This document shows positions 6,837 to 10,061 of a stretch of DNA of 10,061 nucleotides, piece after piece. The position numbers were made by a program, and so were the translations under genes. The number at the start of each line of letters is the position of its first letter. Position 1 is the first letter of the stretch. A model generated the notes under the pieces. That model was not told the origin of the DNA, ran no database searches, and worked only from the letters and a program-made list of their open reading frames with translations. Origin of the DNA: an uncultured Burkholderiales bacterium (GTDB taxonomy: Bacteria; Pseudomonadota; Gammaproteobacteria; Burkholderiales; Burkholderiaceae_E); assembly GCA_903831925.1 (NCBI GenBank), contig CAIKZV010000580.1, positions 1 to 10,061 on the forward strand. Reading direction: 5' to 3'.

Positions 6837-7576
6837 TGTTTTCCTTCCAGACCTTCAAGAGTGCTGCGGGTGTGCGCGATTTCAGCCTCGTATTGGGCCA
6901 GATCGAACGCGCCTCGCATCAGTTGAAACCGACACCACAGCAGCCAGGTATTGGCCACATCGGTTTCGCAGTAATCGCGAATTTCATCAAGTCGCCCCTG
7001 GCGCCAGGCCGGCCAGACCTGGGCGCCATCCATGCCAAGCTTGCCGGGAAACCCGCACAGACGCGCCAACTGATCGAGAGGCGCATTCGCCCTGCCGTTA
7101 TAGAGCGCGGTCAGATCCATCAGGTCGGTATGCCGGGAGTGGTAGCGGCTGATGTAGTTGTTGTAGCGAAAATCGCGGTCGTCATCGCCCTGATCCCAGT
7201 AGCGCGGTGCCTGAACCTTGTGGATCAGGCCGCGGTAATGGAGCACCTGCAGATCGAATCCGCTGCCGTTCCAGGAGACCAGATTGGGCGAATATTTCTC
7301 GATCGTTCTGAAAAATGCCTGGATAAGTCGCCCTTCTTCGCCCGGCCCGCCATGGAGTGACTTCACCCGCAGACCGTCGGCATCGCGCATCAGCATGGAG
7401 ATAACGATGATCTGATGCAGATGAAGCGGGAGAAAATCGCTGCCATTGGTCTGCTCGCGCCGTCGTTCGAAGGCCGCCTGGGCGACCGCGTCATCGTCAC
7501 CCGCAAGACCCCAGGCAAGCCGAAGCCCGGCGACATCGGGAATCGTTTCGATGTCGAATACCAGGGTGGCGGCCAT
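6803..7576 (-). CDS. PolB-like 3'-5' exonuclease, DEDDy type (PF10108 / COG3298 family)
   Basis: 257 aa. The family is described as a 3'-5' exonuclease related to the proofreading domain of DNA polymerase B; its cellular role is little known. The DEDDy residues can be assigned: motif I FDIET (D8, E10), motif II SWNGSGFDLQVL (D108), motif III YCETD (Y202, D206). No polymerase domain is present, so it is a stand-alone nuclease. The ATG at 7576 lies 12 bases after nlpD with only a weak AGG upstream, so it is probably co-translated in the operon. Its 3' end holds the ribosome-binding site and TTG start of rlmD, so the two are likely expressed together. Both act on nucleic acids, but the substrate (DNA or RNA) cannot be read from the sequence. 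Confidence 0.9.
   Translation of the reverse strand: MAATLVFDIETIPDVAGLRLAWGLAGDDDAVAQAAFERRREQTNGSDFLPLHLHQIIVISMLMRDADGLRVKSLHGGPGEEGRLIQAFFRTIEKYSPNLVSWNGSGFDLQVLHYRGLIHKVQAPRYWDQGDDDRDFRYNNYISRYHSRHTDLMDLTALYNGRANAPLDQLARLCGFPGKLGMDGAQVWPAWRQGRLDEIRDYCETDVANTWLLWCRFQLMRGAFDLAQYEAEIAHTRSTLEGLEGKHWQEFVTQWPR
6842..6848 (-). promoter_or_regulatory. Strong ribosome-binding site for the TTG start of rlmD, inside the exonuclease gene
   Basis: On the minus strand GGAAGGA (6842-6848) ends 5 bases before the TTG at 6836. It is the best Shine-Dalgarno in the right-hand operon. It is embedded in the exonuclease codons for LEGK and decides the rlmD start. Confidence 0.75.
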
Positions 7577-7588
7577 CGCGAAACCTGC

Positions 7589-8389
7589 TCAGCGCTTGGG
7601 CAGGAATTTGGCCGGATCGACCGGCTTGCCCTGCTGACGAATTTCGAAATGAAGCCGCTGGGTACCGCCGGATGAGTCGCCCGCCTCGGCAATCTTCTGA
7701 CCGCGCTTGACCGTGGCACCTTCCTTGACCAGCAGCGAGCGATTGTGCGCATACACCGACAGCAGATCGTTCGTGTGTTTGACAATCACCAGATTGCCGT
7801 AACCGCGCGGACCAATGCCACTGAAAATCACCCGACCGTCTGCGGCAGCCAGAACCGATTCACCGGTTGTGGTGGCAAACGACATGCCTTTGCTGTTCGA
7901 ATCGTCGAAGGTCTGAACCACACGCCCGGCCGACGGCCAGCCCCATTCGATCTCGGTCTTGGCGGCCTCGACCGGCGGGGTCGGCTTCACTGGTGCAGGC
8001 GCGCCTGTCGAGACGCCTGGCGTTGCTGCACCTGACGCGGTTGCGCCGCTTGCCGGTGCTGCAGGCGTCGCCGGCGTCGATCCGAGGGGACGCGACTCGA
8101 TTGCCTTTGAATCGATCGACCCGCTGCGAACCGGCGCCGACTGAGCGCCTGCGACATCCGGTGTCGGGCGCGGCGCGGACACACTGGGTGCAGCGGGCGT
8201 CGCAGGACGGGCCGAAGCGTTCCCCGCGGCTGCCGCAGTCGTTGCGGTTGCGGAACCCGGCGATGTGCGCGAAACGATCGGTGCCGGCGGCCCGCTTGAA
8301 CAAGCAGCGAGAAGGCTGACCGTCAAGGCGACCAGTGCGCCGCTCAGACAACGACGATCATGCAATCCGGGGCGTGACGAAAGCAGCAT
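7589..8389 (-). CDS. nlpD: NlpD-like LytM/M23 lipoprotein lacking a LysM domain
   Basis: 266 aa from the ATG at 8389 (an in-frame TTG at 8404 adds five residues; neither has a strong Shine-Dalgarno). NlpD proteins are outer-membrane lipoproteins that activate periplasmic amidases (AmiC in E. coli) during daughter-cell separation. Signal peptide with lipobox LLAAC, lipid cysteine C30. An Ala/Pro/Thr/Ser-rich linker covers about 31-145. The LytM domain covers about 147-263: EWGWPSAGRVVQTF, GESVLAAADGRVIFSG, GYGNLVIVKHTNDLLSVYAHN, GQKIAEAGDSSG, LHFEIRQQGKPVDPAKFL. The first zinc motif (HxxxD) is missing and the HxH motif reads RLH, so it is probably a non-catalytic activator. The LysM domain usual for NlpD is absent. 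It follows pcm by 83 bases and precedes the exonuclease; rpoS is not downstream. Confidence 0.9.
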   Translation of the reverse strand: MLLSSRPGLHDRRCLSGALVALTVSLLAACSSGPPAPIVSRTSPGSATATTAAAAGNASARPATPAAPSVSAPRPTPDVAGAQSAPVRSGSIDSKAIESRPLGSTPATPAAPASGATASGAATPGVSTGAPAPVKPTPPVEAAKTEIEWGWPSAGRVVQTFDDSNSKGMSFATTTGESVLAAADGRVIFSGIGPRGYGNLVIVKHTNDLLSVYAHNRSLLVKEGATVKRGQKIAEAGDSSGGTQRLHFEIRQQGKPVDPAKFLPKR

Positions 8390-8437
8390 GGAGTCTTGGC
8401 GCAAAGAGGCTTCAGGATGATCGGGTCTATCAGACTA

Positions 8438-8463
8438 TCGGAGCTTCGGCGCTATCGGCGCTG
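8438..8463. repeat. Short degenerate tandem repeat in the pcm-nlpD gap
   Basis: Two adjacent 9-mers, tcggcgcta (8446-8454) and tcggcgctg (8455-8463), preceded by a degenerate copy tcggagct (8438-8445). A small inverted repeat gtct-atc-agac sits beside it at 8425-8435. These occupy much of the 83-base gap (8390-8472), the only sizeable gap inside the surE-rlmD operon. Role unknown. Confidence 0.5.
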
Positions 8464-8472
8464 TTGGGGCTT

Positions 8473-9165
8473 TCAGTGAGTCCCGCGTCGCAGCGGCACG
8501 AATCGTACCGCGTCAAGCACCGTCAGGGACCAATCGTCGCGACCGGTACGGTCGACCTGATGCAGTGCCTGCGTCCCGGCAGCGCCGGTCTGCACCGGCG
8601 CAACCAGGCGCCCGCCAATGGCCATCTGCAGCAGCAGCGGCTCGGGAATCGCGTCCCCGGCCGCGGCCAGGATGATCGAATCGTAGGGCGCAGCCGCCTC
8701 GACGCCCTGCCAACCGTCGCCAAAGACCAGACGCAGGTTCGGCAGTCGCATTGGCCGGATGTGGGTTCGCGCCGCCTCATGCAGCCAACGCAGCCGTTCG
8801 ATCGAGACCACTTCGCCGAAAACATGGGCCAGCACCGCCGCCTGGTATCCGCATCCGGTGCCAACCTCCAGCACCTTTGCGGTTCGCAGTTCAACAGCCG
8901 GCCGATCGCGGGCGAGCAATTCGATCATCCGTGCCACCGTGGTCGGCTTCGAGATGGTCTGGCCCTGCCCGATCGGCAAAGCCATATCTTCATAGGCCCG
9001 ACTGGCCAGCCCCGATTCGATAAAGGCATGTCGCGGAACTTTGCCCATTGCGGTCAGAACCAGATCGCTTCGTACACCCTGCGCGCGCAGGGCCTCCACC
9101 ATCCGGGCTCGCGCCCGGTCGGAGGTCAGTCCGCCGCCCGAGGGGGCGCCTACGACGCCAGCCAA
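8473..9165 (-). CDS. pcm: Protein-L-isoaspartate O-methyltransferase
   Basis: 230 aa. Methylates L-isoaspartyl residues in aged proteins with SAM, starting their repair; cytosolic. Family motifs: GLTSDRARARMVEALRAQGV at about 12-31, VPRHAF (43-48), YEDMALPIGQGQTISKP (58-74), SAM motif VLEVGTGCGYQAAVLA (98-113), GDGWQG (149-154) and the YDSIILAAAGDAIPEPLL block. The only start that keeps the conserved N-terminal helix is the TTG at 9165, 16 bases inside surE and without a clear Shine-Dalgarno. The first ATG (9102, codon 22) would cut into the conserved ARARMVE segment. Translational coupling to surE is therefore likely. The surE-pcm-nlpD order is classic for beta- and gammaproteobacteria. The exact start is uncertain; the identity is not. 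Confidence 0.95.
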   Translation of the reverse strand: MAGVVGAPSGGGLTSDRARARMVEALRAQGVRSDLVLTAMGKVPRHAFIESGLASRAYEDMALPIGQGQTISKPTTVARMIELLARDRPAVELRTAKVLEVGTGCGYQAAVLAHVFGEVVSIERLRWLHEAARTHIRPMRLPNLRLVFGDGWQGVEAAAPYDSIILAAAGDAIPEPLLLQMAIGGRLVAPVQTGAAGTQALHQVDRTGRDDWSLTVLDAVRFVPLRRGTH

Positions 9166-9899
9166 TTGCGGGTCGCGTCGGCGAGCGATGTGGCGGTCAG
9201 ATCGATATGCAGCGGCGTGACAGACACCTGCCCGGCCGCGACCGCATGAAAATCAGTCCCGGGGCCAGCATCCTTGGCGCTGCCCGCCGGCCCGATCCAG
9301 TAAATCAGGTCACCGCGCGGATTGCGCGCCTTGATGACTTCTTCGGCGTGGTGACGCTTGCCGAGTCGGGTCGCGACACGCGGTCCGATCTGATCATAAG
9401 GACGATTGGGAATATTGACGTTGAGCAGCACCGGCCCCGGCGCAGGATAGGGATTGTCGATGAAGCGCTGCACGACCTCGCGCGCCACGCGCGCTGCGCT
9501 GTCGAGATGCTCGTGACCCCGGTGACTCAGCGAAAAGGCGATTGCCGGCACGCCGAGCAGAAAACCTTCCATGGCAGCGGCGACCGTGCCGGAGTAGATG
9601 GTGTCGTCACCCATGTTGGCACCGTCGTTGATGCCCGACACGACCAGATCGGGGCGATGATCGAGCAGGCCGGTGATGGCGATATGAACGCAGTCGGTCG
9701 GTGTGCCATTGACGTAATGAAAGCCGCTGGCTGCGGTTCGGACCGACAGCGGCCGATCGAGGGTCAGCGAGTTGGAGGCACCCGAGCGATCACGCTCAGG
9801 CGCCACTACCGTGACCTGCGCAAATGCCTGCAGTTCGCGCGCAAGTGCCGCCAGCCCGGGGGCGAAATAACCGTCGTCGTTGCTGATCAGAATGCGCAT
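9150..9899 (-). CDS. surE: SurE, 5'/3'-nucleotidase
   Basis: 249 aa from the canonical ATG at 9899; E. coli SurE is 253. A metal-dependent cytosolic phosphatase acting on nucleoside monophosphates, linked to stationary-phase survival. Metal and active-site residues are visible: D8 and D9 in SNDDG, S39 in RDRSGASNS, N91 in SGINDGANMGDD. Also seen are VNGTPTDCV, YSGTVAAAMEG, LLNVNIP and GTDFHAV. The ATG gives the standard MRILISNDDG start but has no purine-rich Shine-Dalgarno. The frame stays open upstream, and a GTG at 10007 with GAGG 7 bases before it would add 36 residues. It overlaps pcm by 16 bases and appears first in the operon. Confidence 0.97.
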   Translation of the reverse strand: MRILISNDDGYFAPGLAALARELQAFAQVTVVAPERDRSGASNSLTLDRPLSVRTAASGFHYVNGTPTDCVHIAITGLLDHRPDLVVSGINDGANMGDDTIYSGTVAAAMEGFLLGVPAIAFSLSHRGHEHLDSAARVAREVVQRFIDNPYPAPGPVLLNVNIPNRPYDQIGPRVATRLGKRHHAEEVIKARNPRGDLIYWIGPAGSAKDAGPGTDFHAVAAGQVSVTPLHIDLTATSLADATRNWLAS

Positions 9900-10061
9900 G
9901 AATATTGGCGGGTCGGGCCGAGTGGGAAGATTGCGGCGAGCAGCGGCGTCGATAGAGAACCGCTGGTTGTCGATCTCGGATGTTAGCCGGAAAAGCGAGG
10001 ACACCACCGTGCGACCTCGAATACAAGCCAAACGGCTTGAATCGTGCCATCCCGAGTGGCG
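9900..10061. other. Region upstream of surE
   Basis: 162 bases to the window edge. No recognisable gene starts or ends here. The surE frame remains open without homology to SurE. It contains a hairpin at 10024-10039 and a GTG with GAGG in the surE frame. No clear -35/-10 pair was found, so the operon promoter may be farther upstream. Confidence 0.6.
10024..10039. repeat. Perfect 6-bp inverted repeat upstream of surE
   Basis: caagcc (10024-10029), loop aaac, ggcttg (10034-10039). No T-run follows on either strand. It could be an operator, a leader hairpin, or the stem of a weak terminator of the gene upstream of surE. Confidence 0.5.

Noticed and set aside
7860..8351. Possible frameshifted LysM domain for NlpD in another minus-strand frame
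   Set aside because: The alternative-frame translation is Arg/Gly/Ser-rich with no LysM-like pattern, so the domain is absent, not shifted.
8335..9249. Long plus-strand open frame (304 codons) antisense to pcm
   Set aside because: It lies opposite pcm, which has clear methyltransferase motifs; the plus-strand translation shows no recognisable domain.
9048..9986. Long plus-strand open frame (312 codons) antisense to surE
   Set aside because: It mirrors surE, has low-complexity Arg/Gly-rich translation and no family motif. Long antisense frames are expected in GC-rich coding DNA.
1..10061. Mobile elements, CRISPR arrays, tRNA/rRNA genes, defence systems
   Set aside because: Both strands were read for transposase, integrase, repeat-spacer and tRNA patterns. 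Nothing was seen, and base composition is even throughout.

Overview
The window looks like a chromosomal housekeeping segment of a betaproteobacterium, probably in or near Burkholderiales. The evidence is the gene order ndk-rlmN-pilF-rodZ-ispG, the long-form IspG, the surE-pcm-nlpD block, and uniformly high GC (about 60% by eye). No tRNA, rRNA, insertion sequence, phage gene or CRISPR array is visible. All eleven genes fall into recognisable families, and no stretch longer than 300 bases lacks a gene.

Left part (1-4474, all minus strand): a compact operon read right to left, ndk > rlmN > pilF > rodZ > ispG, with ispG running off the left edge. Junctions are tight: a 4-base ATGA overlap (ndk/rlmN), a 10-base gap (rlmN/pilF), an 8-base overlap (pilF/rodZ) and a 4-base GTGA overlap (rodZ/ispG). 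The operon combines nucleotide metabolism, rRNA/tRNA methylation, type IV pilus secretin assembly, cell-shape control and the MEP isoprenoid pathway.

Middle (4475-5486): a 235-base divergent intergenic region carrying a nested inverted repeat, then a plus-strand monocistronic yccA (Bax inhibitor-1 family membrane protein). yccA ends in a textbook rho-independent terminator with a TTCG loop and meets rlmD head-on.

Right part (5487-9899, all minus strand): a second operon read right to left, surE > pcm > nlpD > DEDDy-type PolB-like exonuclease > rlmD. It mixes survival, protein-repair, cell-division-lipoprotein and rRNA-methylation functions.

The most notable points lie in this second operon. 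rpoS is missing from its usual place after nlpD. NlpD has no LysM domain, and its LytM domain has lost zinc ligands. rlmD starts at a TTG with a very strong ribosome-binding site placed inside the exonuclease gene. pcm has only a TTG start that keeps the conserved N-terminus. A GTG with a good Shine-Dalgarno lies in frame 108 bases upstream of the canonical surE start. I found no convincing undescribed multi-gene system; the findings are lineage-level oddities in conserved genes.
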